Below are positions 23,901-34,390 of a stretch of 64,000 bases of DNA, piece by piece. The stretch comes from Serendipita indica DSM 11827. Its lineage: Eukaryota > Basidiomycota > Agaricomycetes > Sebacinales > Serendipitaceae. The stretch spans positions 2,604,001-2,668,000 of the forward strand of contig CAJVGD010000002.1 in NCBI GenBank assembly GCA_910890315.1, read 5' to 3'. The position numbers and the translations under genes were made by a program. How positions within the stretch are numbered: the stretch's first letter is position 1; the number at the start of each line of letters is the position of its first letter. The notes under the pieces were generated by a model, which was given only the letters and a program-made list of their open reading frames with translations, was not told the origin of the DNA and ran no database searches.

Positions 23901-25027
23901 GGCGTGCGAGTTCCCTGGCTATGGTCGGGCACAGCTTTTCTGTATTCGATGCTTCGGCGCTGGCCATCGAGAAGAAGAACTGGGCCCCTAGCGTTCCCTC
24001 GGCTCGCCACGACGCTGCTGCGGACATTGCGACTGACGATTTGCCAGACCCAGCTATGTCGCATAACCAAAATATTGGCTTATCCGACATATCATCCTCG
24101 GCCCAACGCCAGATCTTGTCGAGAACGGCCTGACGGGTCCCTTGTAGACAGCGGGTGTGGACCGAGGATGCGACGAATGCGGCCACAGGCAGCTGCAGGA
24201 TAGCAGCGGTCTCGACTTGAAATAGTTAGTAAAACATTTGGCGAACAAGTTTAGCTTACTGTCTGTCACGATGACCTTGGCACTCTGTTCGATAGCTTGG
24301 ACGCTCCCTTCAATGGCTTGGACGTTGCGTTCGATCGCTTGAACATTGCGTTCGGTGGCTTGAACACGCAATGCGGTGAAAAGACCCAAGGCATTCTGTA
24401 TCCCGTGTTAGCTCAAGAACAAGGCAGAAGATGCTCATACCATGAATTGTCTATGTTTGTCCTCGATATCTCGGTTCAAATTGCGAATCTCTTCAGTATC
24501 CAGTTTCACTTTGCTCATCGCAGCTAATGCTCCGAGACCGCCGCGCCGTCGTTTATGCCTATAGTTTACGACAGTGCACTGAATGTCTTCGAGAAGCCTG
24601 GAAAAGTGAGCATGACGATATTGTAGAATTGATGTTTCCACGTACTCGACATAGCGGACTAGTGGTCGACTGAAGGCGTCGTCGACCATTCTATCCTGTG
24701 GAGGATAGCGTTCAAACGACTCGAGTTGATCTTCGATGGCCACCATGTATTCATCAAGACGGCGTGTTAGGTCTACCCATGCTTCTTGGTTGTCGTCGAT
24801 ACCCTGTTGTATTCATCAGACGGCGCCTGTGCCAGTCTCGTCGACATTACCTGTATGACATCGAGGATTGATTTTGTTGTCTTGCAGACTGCTTTGAGAG
24901 GAGCAAGGATATCGGATGCCTCGGCTGCATTTGCCGTCACGTCGAGAGTGATACCAGCCGCAGTATATACTCGCGCCCTCTTGCGGGATGAGCTCCTTGT
25001 GGAAGACGACGAGTCTTGAGGATTCAT
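20931..25027 (-). CDS. NACHT-WD40 NLR-type receptor 1, intact
   Basis: STAND ATPase receptor of the fungal NLR type, expected to act in non-self recognition and to signal through its N-terminus. Seven exons (25027-24851, 24803-24646, 24597-24441, 24395-24260, 24215-22708, 22658-21299, 21244-20931) sum to 1269 codons with no break. Order: a helical N-terminal domain ([19 protein letters not shown]) with some resemblance to MLKL/HeLo-type bundles; a short coil of three seven-residue RNVQAIE-like repeats; NACHT with Walker A in AGSGKSS and Walker B in [10 protein letters not shown]; a linker; eight near-identical 43-residue WD40 repeats plus one divergent; and a conserved C-terminal cap ([20 protein letters not shown]). 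The N-terminal assignment is inference. Confidence 0.9.
21430..22445 (-). repeat. WD40 array of receptor 1, 129-bp units
   Basis: Eight consecutive coding repeats of 129 bp (43 residues) are nearly identical at DNA level, each reading LRGH[15 protein letters not shown] and then [12 protein letters not shown]. They differ mainly in the residues just after GH and around S-x-D-x-T. A ninth, diverged repeat follows toward the C-terminus. Such homogeneity shows recent amplification or gene conversion. Confidence 0.92.
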
Positions 25028-25275
25028 GCTCGCCTTGATGGATATAGTCGATTTTGAGACGACGCTATGGACGTGGAAGAGTCCAAGATGTGGGTTGGCG
25101 TCTGCCATTCTCCACGGTAGGCTATGTGCCAGATACACGAGGCGAAGGGCCAGCACGGCGTTGAATTTGATAGTACACTGGTTGAACACCCAACCAAATA
25201 GGGAAATGGTCAGCGAGTATTGGTGACTGGGTTGAGTTGTATGTGGTCCATGTCTCAGCAGTAGCTAATCCGACG
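25028..25275. promoter_or_regulatory. Upstream region of receptor 1
   Basis: This stretch holds the promoter and 5' UTR of receptor 1 and ends at the junction with the duplicated bHLH fragment. Its first 130 bases match the region upstream of receptor 2. No TATA box is evident. Confidence 0.4.
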
Positions 25276-25528
25276 GCACATGGACCAAGGACCTTTTCCA
25301 GATTCTGTATCCGTCCACTCGAGCTCGGGAAAAAAGACGGGAAAGGGAAAGAGTGGAGTGTTGTTTCGAGCGGTCGAGTATATTCGGTTCATGGAAGAAG
25401 GACGCGAGGCATTGGAGCGAGAATGTGAGCGATTGGAGAGACATGCATTGGGGGTAGCGACGAATACGCAAGGACTACGGATGCATAGCGGTAACGTGAC
25501 ATATACTCTTCAGTCTGTTCCGTGGTAG
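25276..25528 (+). pseudogene. Duplicated 3' fragment of the bHLH gene
   Basis: This copy matches bases 19920-19970 of the bHLH gene and then jumps directly to the equivalent of 20364-20563. About 390 bp are missing inside: the polyHis tract, the basic region, helix 1 and the AT-hook. The frame happens to stay open from an internal ATG at 25280 to the original stop, giving 82 residues with helix 2 and the zipper-like tail only. It lacks the original promoter, start codon and DNA-binding region, so I treat it as a duplication remnant. Confidence 0.88.
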
Positions 25529-25875
25529 CCGTATTTCCTACTCTAATTGTGCACCTAGCTGTATCACCACAAGTCGTGTTGTTGCTTTCTAACCTGTCAT
25601 ATACGTCTTTACTTAAACACATTTTGTGTGAGGAAGGGCTAGGGCTGATATACTGTATACAGTAATCCTGAAAGGCTCAGGGCGTTGAGTTATTAGTAAG
25701 GGAATATAGTAGAGGGCAATGATAGAGGGCAATATTTGGCGAGACTTTATCTTCAATTCGTCACAAATTTCGAAACCGACAACGCCGCTTTGCAAAACAT
25801 AGGACCACGTTCACCTGAGATTCACGAGTTGTATAAGAGAGGTAATATAGCAATAATAATAAAAACGATAGTTGT
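25529..25875. other. Intergenic, duplicated 3' flank
   Basis: This is the copy of 20564-20930. It keeps TATACTGTATACAGTA and the surrounding order but has small deletions. No gene is seen. Confidence 0.5.
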
Positions 25876-28800
25876 TCACTTGCCGATACTATTTCGAACA
25901 TTTGTCCAGGAGAGGCCACATTGAAAATGGGTGAAATCGAGTTTGGTGGCCCGCTTTGGACTCGACGTTGGCATAGTCAGACGAAGATTCTGATTTTGAA
26001 GTCCATAACGATTTTCCGGGGGTACCCAGAACAGAAAGTTGCCAGATGATTGCACCCAGCCATCGTGCAACAGTAGACATCGCTTGAACCCGGGTATCTG
26101 TATTGGTAGGGGAACAGCATTTGGTGATTCGATGAGAGTGGGAGATGGTGACTTGGGGTCATCAATATTGGGGCTATGTGGACTTGCACCTGATAATTAT
26201 CAAGTCAGATATACAAGTAAGAGCAAGCCAAGGCCACACTTACCAGTATGCACATCCCATACACTAACTGTTCCGTCATGCGAGCCAGAGACCCTCTGGG
26301 AGCCATCTGAGGATATTGTAACCTCATTCACCATGTGCATTTGTTGACCTGGAGGTGCCTCTCCCAACAGTTGACCAGTGTCTGCATCCCACAGTCTAAT
26401 CGTCTTGTCATCCGAGCCAGAGACGATTCGTAAGCCGTCTGGCGAGAATCCGACGGCCCAGACCCATCGTTCGTGACCTCGAAGTGGCTCTCCCAATGGC
26501 TGACCAGTGTCTGCGTTCCACAGTCGAATCGTCGAGTCAGAAGAGCCAGAGACGATTCGTGAGCCGTCTGGCGAGAATCCGACGGCCCAGACCACTCCTT
26601 CGTGACCTCGAAGTGGCTCTCCCAATGGCTGACCAGTGTCTGCGTCCCACAGTCGAATCGTCGAGTCGTCCGAGCCAGAGACGATTCGTGAGCCATCTGG
26701 CGAGAATCCGACGGCGTAGATAGGTCCCTCGTGACCTCGAAGTGGCTCTCCCAATGGCTGACCAGTGTCTGCGTCCCACAGTCGAATCATCTTGTCATCC
26801 GAGCCAGAGATGATTCGTGAGCCGTCTGGCGAGAATCCGACGGCGTAGACAGGTCCTTGGTGACCTCGAAGTGGCTCTCCCAATGGCTGACCAGTGTCTG
26901 CGTCCCACAGTCGAATCGTCCAGTCAAAAGAGCCAGAGACGATTCGTGAGCCGTCTGGCGAGAATCCGACGGCGTAGACAGGTCCTTGGTGACCTCGAAG
27001 TGGCTCTCCCAATGGCTGACCAGAGTCTGCGTCCCACAGTCGAATCGTCGAGTCATCTGAGCCAGAGACGATTCGTGAGCCGTCTGGCGAGAATCCGACG
27101 GCCCAGACCATTCCTTCGTGACCTCGAAGTGGCTCTCCCAATGGCTGACCAGTGTCTGTGTCCCACAGTCGAATCGTCTTGTCAGAAGAGCCAGAGACGA
27201 TTCGTGAGCCGTCTGGCGAGAATCCGACGGTCAAGACGGATTCTTCGTGACCTCGAAGTGGCTCTCCCAATGACTGACCAGTGTCTACGTCCCACAGTCG
27301 AATCGTCTTGTCATCCGAGCCAGAGACGATTCGTGAGCCGTCTGGCGAGAATCCGACGGCGTTGACCCCTCGTTCGTGACCTCGAAGTGGCTCTCCCAAT
27401 GGCTGACCAGTGTCTGCGTCCCACAGTCGAATCGTCGAGTCATCTGAGCCAGAGACGATTCGTGAGCCATCTGGCGAGAATCCGACGGCTCGCACCCATC
27501 CTTCATGACCTCGAAGTGGCTCTCCCAATGGCTGACCAGTGTCTGCGTCCCAAAGTCGAATCGTCGCGTCATCCGAGCCAGAGACGATTCGTGAGCCGTC
27601 TGGCGAGAATCCGACGGCGTAGACAGGTCCTTCGTGACCTAGAAGTGGCTCTCCCAATGGCTGACCAGTGTCTGCGTCCCACAGTCGAATCGTCGCGTCA
27701 TCCGAGCTAGAGATGATTCGTGAGCCATCTGGCGAGAATCCGACGGCCCAGACCACTCCTTCGTGACCTCGAAGTGGCTCTCCCAATGGCTGACCAGTGT
27801 CTGTGTCCCACAGTCGAACCGTCTTGTCATCCGAGCCAGAGACGATTCGTGCGCCGTCTGGCGAGAATCTGATGGCCCAGACCCCTCCTTCGTGACCTCG
27901 GAGAGTTCGGGGGAGGTCCAGATATGTCTCTTCTACCCCCCGGATAACACTCAGAGTATTCCTATATTTTTCTGCCCTCTCCCTATGCAGTGTTGACTTC
28001 CTGGGAGTAAATGCAAGTGCCGAGACATATATGTGTGCAGCACTGTCCTGGATCGCCACCGAAAATGCCATTAGAAATCGTCGAATTTCCGTCATCCTGT
28101 TCTTGTTCTCCTTTTTAATCTGTTTCTTGTGTAAACAATAGAATATATATCCCGATAGACCACTCACTCCTATGTGGCTTGTAGCAGCTCGAAGTCCTGC
28201 TATCGCTCGTGGCACTCCTCCAATAAGGCTCAGAACCTCCGCCCAGTATAGCACATACGACCCCTCTATAATCTGTTCCAGTTCTCTCTTGAGTTTCGTT
28301 GCCAGTTGTTGTCTGTCCCGGCCAAATGGAACAGCCAATGCGAGCTGGCATATCGAAGTCTCCTTGGAATGAATTTGGACACCCTGAAGTCCAAGTCGGA
28401 GATCTGTCTATTAAGGAGGAAAGACGATTCGATTTGACATATGTTGAACTTGAGACCTTCTGTGCGCGATTTGAGGTTTCTGAAACACCATAATGCGGTT
28501 TGACCGTGTGCATTGGCGAGATTGAGATACATTCTATCACCGTTATCGGTGGCTGGAGCAATGGTGCAGCGTCGCAAGTACTCCACGAATGTAGGGTGAC
28601 GAAATTGGATCAGAAGTGTACTCGAATCCACGCTGAGTACGCTTCCTAGATTCTGCAACAACGCCTTAGACGTTCCCCGCACTCTCGCATGCTTCAGCAG
28701 ATCGTCCAGGTCATCGACAGTCAGCGGCTCATATGCAGCGAGCAGCAGCGCCAGCGTCGCACACATCACCGTGTAGTAGTTGGGTCTGTACGTTCGAAGA

Positions 28801-30412
28801 CGAGACGGTATACGTCGTCTATGGCACCTGGCTGATCCATAGAAATCAGCTGGTCATATGTGTCATTGGGCGAGCTCCAGCTGGTTTCGCTCGTGAGCAT
28901 TCGGCATGCGGTGCTCGCCCAGATGAACAGACCGTTGGCCTTTTCGACCAATCGTTGTCTCTTGTCGTGGGCTAGAACTCGATACAACGACTGATGTACA
29001 TAGACCCCAATGTCACCGATATTATCCGAATGGTTGGGATCGTGCAGCCGGTCTTCTAGCTTTTCTTTGTTCGAAAGCTCTTTCAAAACTGCTTCAATGA
29101 CAGGATCCGGTCGACTCGTCATGAAGATCTTGAGGTTCTTGCTCTCTCGAACACCCTTAGCAAGGGTCTCCACAAGTTCTCTTCGCTGTGATCCTAATTT
29201 GCATTCGTCGATGGCGTCGATAACGATAATTATGCGCTTGTCTAAAGTGACGGAGTGGGCCAGTGATGAGCGTGCTGAACTGCTCCTCAAGCGGACTTCG
29301 CGTGATCACTGGATCTCGCTTCACGGCGTCGGCGATGTATGGTACCAGTTCGGGTATGTGGCGTGCGAGTTCCCTGGCTATGGTCGGGCAAAGCTTTTCT
29401 GTATTCGATGCTTCGGCGCTGGCCATCGAGAAGAAGAACTGGGCCCCTAGCGTTCCCTCGGCTCGCCACGACACTGCTGCGGACATTGCAACCGACGATT
29501 TGCCAGAGCCAGCGATGTCGCATAACCAAAATATTGGTTTGTCCGACATATCATCCTCGGCCCAGCGCCGGATCTTGTCAAGAACGGCGTGACGGGTTCC
29601 TTGCAGACAAGGAGTATGAACCGAAGATGCAACAAATGTGACCATAGGTAGCTGGAGGATCGCAGCGGCCTGGGCTTTGGACAGTTCAGTCAATTTATCC
29701 ACGAACAATGTTCCGCTTACCCTCTGCTTTGGCACTCCGTTCCATGGCTTGCACACGCAATGCAGTAAAGAGGCTCAAAGCATTCTGTTTCTACTGTCAG
29801 CTGGTGAACAAGACGAGTAACGCTCGCACCATGAACTGTTTGTGCCTGTCATCGATGCCTCGACTGATTTTGAGAATCTCTCCCGCGTCCATTTTCACAT
29901 TACTGAACTTTTTGAGGAAGCCCAGTTTGCTGCGGCTGCGGTTCTCCTTTAGGTTGACGATCTTGTCATGTATCTCTTCGAGGGACCTGTATCACTTTCA
30001 ATATACTAAAGCAAATTCGGACTGCTCACGTACTCTACGTATTCAATGAGTGGTTGACTGAATGCTTTGTCGACGACCCTCTCCGCTGGAGGATACTCCT
30101 CGAATGACTTCATTTGGCTCTCGATGGATGACATGTATTCTCTCAGGCGTCGTGTTAGGTCGACCCATTCTTCTTGGTTGTCGTTGATAGCCTGTTATTC
30201 ATGAGACGAAGTAATGTCAGCCACGCCGACTTTACCTGCATGACATCGAGGATTGATTTGGTGGTTTTACAGGCTGCCTTGAGAGGAGCAAGGATATCTG
30301 ATGCCTCGGCTACATTTGCTATCCCGTCGAGAAGGATGCCAGCCGTGGTATATGCTTGCGTCCTCTTGTTTGATGAGTTTCGTGCAGAAGAGGATGATCC
30401 CTGAGGATCCAT
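25876..30412 (-). pseudogene. NACHT-WD40 NLR-type receptor 2, broken NACHT region
   Basis: Paralog of receptor 1 with the same domain order: N-terminal helical domain (start MDPQGSSSS at 30412), NACHT with AGSGKSS and [10 protein letters not shown], linker, WD40 array and C-terminal cap. Compared with receptor 1, single-base differences shift the frame three times, near 29.25 kb (NACHT, before Walker B), 28.77 kb (after NACHT) and 28.30 kb (linker). No intron explains them. The coil repeats of receptor 1 are also missing. By contrast the last large exon (26200-28338) is one 712-codon open frame with 12 regular plus one divergent WD40 repeats. Either the gene died recently or the assembly has errors here. 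Confidence 0.8.
26350..27905 (-). repeat. WD40 array of receptor 2, 129-bp units
   Basis: Twelve near-identical 129-bp coding repeats plus a divergent one, four more than in receptor 1. Several units are shared with the array of receptor 1 (for example the QGPVY/SFDW unit), while others carry residues not seen there (ESVL, RWVW, GWVR). The frame is open throughout. Confidence 0.92.
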
Positions 30413-30829
30413 AGTCGTATCAATGGACGTGGAAGAGTCCAAGATGTGTCGGCGTCTGCCACTCTCCACGGCAGGCTATGTGCCAGATACACGAGGCGAG
30501 GACTATGAATAGGTTTGACTGGATGGAACCTTTGGAACTGATAGGACTTGTTAATATACTCATGACCTGGCTCACCACTTTTAAAATTTACTATGTTTTG
30601 ATTTGGTCGAGGTGAGTTTGACTATGGCAATGAAGCTATGACTAATGAATGAATATTCTATTTATTGAGGTATAGTCTGATGCCGAGTATCGTGTCATGG
30701 GCCGATTATTCGACAGTCCCACGCGAGCCATTACTATAAAACTTGGTCAGCCACCGCTTCGAGTTGGACCCAACCGCATCCGCAGTTTAACACTATTTCC
30801 TTGTTTTATTGCTGGATAAGCCATTAAGG
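30413..30829. other. Divergent intergenic region, receptor 2 / pantothenate kinase
   Basis: The first 90 bases match the upstream region of receptor 1; beyond about 30505 the sequence is unique. It must include the kinase promoter. No gene is seen. Confidence 0.5.
30735..30741 (+). promoter_or_regulatory. TATA box of the pantothenate kinase gene
   Basis: TATAAAA lies 89 bases upstream of the ATG at 30830. Confidence 0.55.
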
Positions 30830-32889
30830 ATGGCTCAGTTTTTGCCAGCACCAAGAGTCATCCATGTCGATACCCGCGGTGCCGTCATTCTCAACGAAGA
30901 GTCCCCAGAGGTACGTCTTATATCATTCTGAACTCGTTAGACTCGCCGGTCAAAGCCTGCGGCTCAACGACGTTCCTCAAAACGGAGAACTATACGCTGA
31001 CTTTTGGGATCCAGACGCGAGACAGCAGAGGCATCTATCTCCCAAACCACATTGAACCCGTCTCTCATATCGCACTCGACGTGAGTTTATCCCTCGCTCC
31101 CACACCCCATTTCGTGGTCACGCAGCCGGACAAACGATAGCCGTTGAAGCGGAGACACTGTCCAATCGCCCTTTCTACGGCTCCCTTTGAGCTTTTGTGG
31201 GGCAATGGCTCTCCGCCACTCTCCATATCCCAGTCCTTGAATGGGCGTCTGAGAAATCACGTTCATCGTCTGCGGGTGGATTCATGCAGATCCAGCCTAG
31301 GCTTGGTTCCTTTCATCTCACACTAGACTCACCATGCACACGTCACAGATTGGCGGCTCGTTGGCAAAGGTCGTCTTCTTCACTCGCTCGTCCGAGCCCC
31401 CTTCGCCACCCTTGCGACAGAGCGTCCCTGGATCATCAGGCGATTCGGAAGAGGTCAACGTATCATCTGGATATACTGGCACCAACGGTCTCTCTGGAAG
31501 AACGCCAAAGACGGGCGCGCTTACCCCACTTTCCCTGGAAGCCCATTCCTCTGGCTTGACAACCTCAACCCATCTTCAAAATGGTACAGCAGCAGTCTTA
31601 AACCACCCACCTTCGCCACAGCAACCCCACGATCTCCCATTAGGCAAACCCGAGTTCAAAGCTGATCTCCTTCGTCGAGCACAGATGCGCCATTTCCCTG
31701 GAGGCTCACTCAATTTTGAACGATTCGAAACAGACGATATCGGTACATGCATAGACTTTATTCGCGCACTCATCGAACGCTCGGCAGAACTCAACCACGT
31801 TCCTTTGGCCAGCATGCGGGAGAGCGTCAAGATTATCGCTACAGGAGGTGGAGCACACCGATTCTACGATTTACTGAAATCGGAGCTGGGCGTCGAAGTT
31901 CATCGCGAAGATGAAATGGAGTGCCTGATCACCGGGTTGGGGTTCATTACGTTGATCCCACGAGAAACGTATTGGTTCTCCGACGAACTCGTGCATGACG
32001 TCGTCAGTGGGCGACAGCCAAAGCAACTGCCAGAGGTCGATGCGTCGACGCTTGGTCCCAATGGCGCCGCGGCGAGTACATCTCAGACAGAAACGACGCT
32101 CGAGAGACCGTCGCCGAATCCACCCAGGTTTGCTGTGTCCTTTGAAGAATCGAGCCCGACGACGCAGTTGCCGTGTTTGCTGGTGAACATCGGGTCGGGT
32201 GTGTCGATCATCAAAGTTGATGCAGATGGCTCGTTTGAGCGAGTCAGTGGAACGAGTCTGGGGGGTGGAACGCTTTGGGGCCTTTTAAGCTTGCTCACTG
32301 GAGCCACATCATTTGATGGTCAGATTTTGCATTCTTCCTACCCATCCAATAATCTAACCTCATCACACAGAAATGTTATCGTTATCCGAAAAGGGCAACA
32401 ACGAGAATGTTGACATGCTTGTCGGCGATATTTATGGACAAGACTACTCGAAACTGGGGCTCAAGTCAACCATGATTGCGTCATCTTTTGGCAAAGTCTT
32501 TAAGAAAGGCGAGACGAAGCGTCAGTTTTCTCCAGAGGATATCAGCAAGAGTTTGCTCTATGCCCTCTCGAACAATATTGGCCAGATCGCGTATGTCTTT
32601 CGTGTTCCTCTTGCTTGCTGTGACTGATCGTCTACCTAGGTATATGAACGCCGAAAAGTACAATCTTGATAGGATATACTTTGGCGGCTGCTTCATTCGT
32701 GGTCATGCAGCGACTATCGCGACGCTATCTTATGCTATACGCTTCTGGAGCAAAGGCACGAAACGTGCGCTCTTCCTACGACACGAAGGATTCCTGTACG
32801 TCTTGTTATCCGACCCGCCTACTTGTACTCACCCACTCTCTAGTGGTGCCATTGGCGCATGGATCAAGAATATTGACAATTCGGCATAA
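30830..32889 (+). CDS. Pantothenate kinase, eukaryotic type II
   Basis: Phosphorylates pantothenate, the first and usually rate-limiting step of coenzyme A synthesis. Six exons (30830-30910, 31015-31080, 31349-32318, 32371-32590, 32640-32795, 32844-32889) give 512 aa in one frame. Motifs of the ASKHA-fold family are clear: HIALDIGGSLAKVVFF (phosphate-binding loop), ATGGGAHRF, LVNIGSGVSIIKV and SGTSLGGGTLWGL, then FGGCFIRGH and the C-terminal FLRHEGFLGAIGAW. A Ser/Pro/Thr-rich insert of about 70 residues after the first motif is disordered. Intron 2 (268 nt) is long for this genome; no coding motif is lost by removing it. The last residues (IKNIDNSA) are a normal end. Confidence 0.93.
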
Positions 32890-33407
32890 ATGCTTGGATC
32901 CGACTCTATCTTTAACCTCACATTTATACGGATTTCTAGTATCCCCCATTATTTTGACTGTGCAAACAATCGGATTCGGCTATCCTACAGTACAATGTCC
33001 GTTGCTACGTTTTCACGGATTGTATAAACAGCTTCGTTTTCTCTACACTTCATTGGCATATCGTCAGACGACTTGTTACTATTAGAGGTCGCATGCGATG
33101 CCCGAGGCGAGGCGAGTCGGCTCCTTTTCGCTGAGACTAGCCATAACGTGACGCGAGATGAACGTGGCACGAGGCTACGATCTACAGAATCCAGAATGTC
33201 GAGATAATGAGAGGCTGTAGACTGAGGGTTTTGAATTCACTGAGCGAGCTGATCTTCAAGGTTGATTTCAAGGATGGCCACGGCGCGTCGACCAAGCGTA
33301 TCCAGGTGCATGTGGTGGCTTGATTGCAGCAAGCGGAGCTCGAGTAGTTGCATATGTCGAACGGCGTTGGGGGATGACGACCTGATGATGTAGGTGAGCG
33401 AGCCATA
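32890..33407. other. Convergent 3' region
   Basis: Sequence between the stop codons of pantothenate kinase and the small minus-strand gene. Only short unlinked frames are present; probably 3' UTRs. Confidence 0.45.
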
Positions 33408-34195
33408 CTAGTAGAACCCACGGAAGCGTACAATCTCGTCATCATCCGAACGATCAAAGATTTCACCGGCGGCTATGGCCTGCGCGCGTGTACGTGCTTC
33501 GCGTTCGTCTTCGTCTGTATTGACCTTGTGCTCCATCTGTGCAACGTCTTGCTGAGTGAGCACCCAGAATCGTTTAGGTCGTGGATGTACAATTTCGCAT
33601 TTGGATTCTACGATTGGGATGGGTTCTTCTGGGAGATAGCTGAGCGACCATCGCCTATCGTCGCGGCTGGTCCTCTATAGAAATAGGATTTGAGGCGCGT
33701 AATTGACGTGTTGGAATACACTTACGGGTGATGGAATGTCGTGGTCAATGTGCCAGATGGATTTCGGCGATAGGTTTGCCAAGGAAGCATGCCGGCCATT
33801 CTTGATGAGAGAAAAATGGCGTCAGATGGCGCATGGCGTCGAGCAGAATGCAGCGTACGGTTGGAGATGAATCACAAAATGTACTTAACCAGGATCCAAA
33901 GCCATAGGAAGGAGGAGATGGCTGGATGGGCTGTTCAAAGGCAATCGGTGAGCGACGAGATATCGGAATGTCAAGTCAGGCGCGCGAAATTACTCACAGC
34001 TTGCCTTGTAAACTGAGTTTTTATCGTCTATGGAAGTTATTCGCGTCAGTAAACGCGTGCAAAACGCGTCGGATGGCTGGCAGACGATAGCCATGATGGC
34101 CATCCTACGACACGCTCATCACGAAAATAACATACGATTGGTGCTACACGGCTGAGCAGCGAGTTTTCAGATATTTTGTGAGCGAGGAGCGCCAT
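33408..34195 (-). CDS. Small protein of unknown function, possible mitochondrial leader
   Basis: I do not recognise this 143-aa protein. Four exons (34195-34136, 34027-33998, 33800-33726, 33674-33408) join in frame with GT-AG introns, three with exact GTATG, GTGAGT or GTAAG donors. The N-terminus (MALLAHKISENSLLSRVAPI, then a TRQ-rich piece) is basic and amphipathic, like a mitochondrial presequence. The body has LSPKSIWHIDHDIPSP, YLPEEPIPIVE and an acidic helical end (QQDVAQMEHKVNTDEDEREA). Intron 2 (33801-33997) is 197 nt and could hide a small exon. Confidence 0.65.
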
Positions 34196-34390
34196 TGGAG
34201 AGAAGATGCAAAACGCGGTCGGGTGCAAACAAATTTCAATCCCCGACGACTGGAATCAACGGCCGGCGTTAGGAAATTTGTACAGATTACATCTATATTC
34301 ATGCTACATGTGATAAAATGGGCCCAGAAAAGACATTGACGAGACTTTTATTGTCGATGTGAATAGGGTGGAGGGTCCTAACGCGAGTCG

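Larger units (their letters stand above)
19915..25160. repeat. Tandem segmental duplication, unit 1
   Basis: From the CACATGGACCAAGG of the bHLH gene through the bHLH 3' flank, the receptor gene and its promoter, the sequence is repeated in the same order and orientation from 25276 to about 30505. The matching ends are the bHLH fragment on one side and GTGGAAGAGTCCAAGATGTG plus the following ~70 bases upstream of each receptor start on the other. Confidence 0.85.
25276..30505. repeat. Tandem segmental duplication, unit 2
   Basis: Second copy of the bHLH-tail plus receptor segment, head-to-tail with unit 1. It carries a truncated bHLH piece and a receptor with a longer WD40 array but a broken NACHT region, and it has diverged in coding and flanking bases. 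Unit 1 is the likelier source because it contains the complete bHLH gene. Confidence 0.85.

Noticed and set aside
21430-27905. CRISPR-like or minisatellite array
   Set aside because: The 129-bp periodicity is a 43-residue coding repeat in frame, with no spacers.
28266-29756. Introns explaining the frame changes in receptor 2
   Set aside because: Alignment with receptor 1 shows single-base length differences in otherwise matching coding sequence, with no GT-AG pair at those points.
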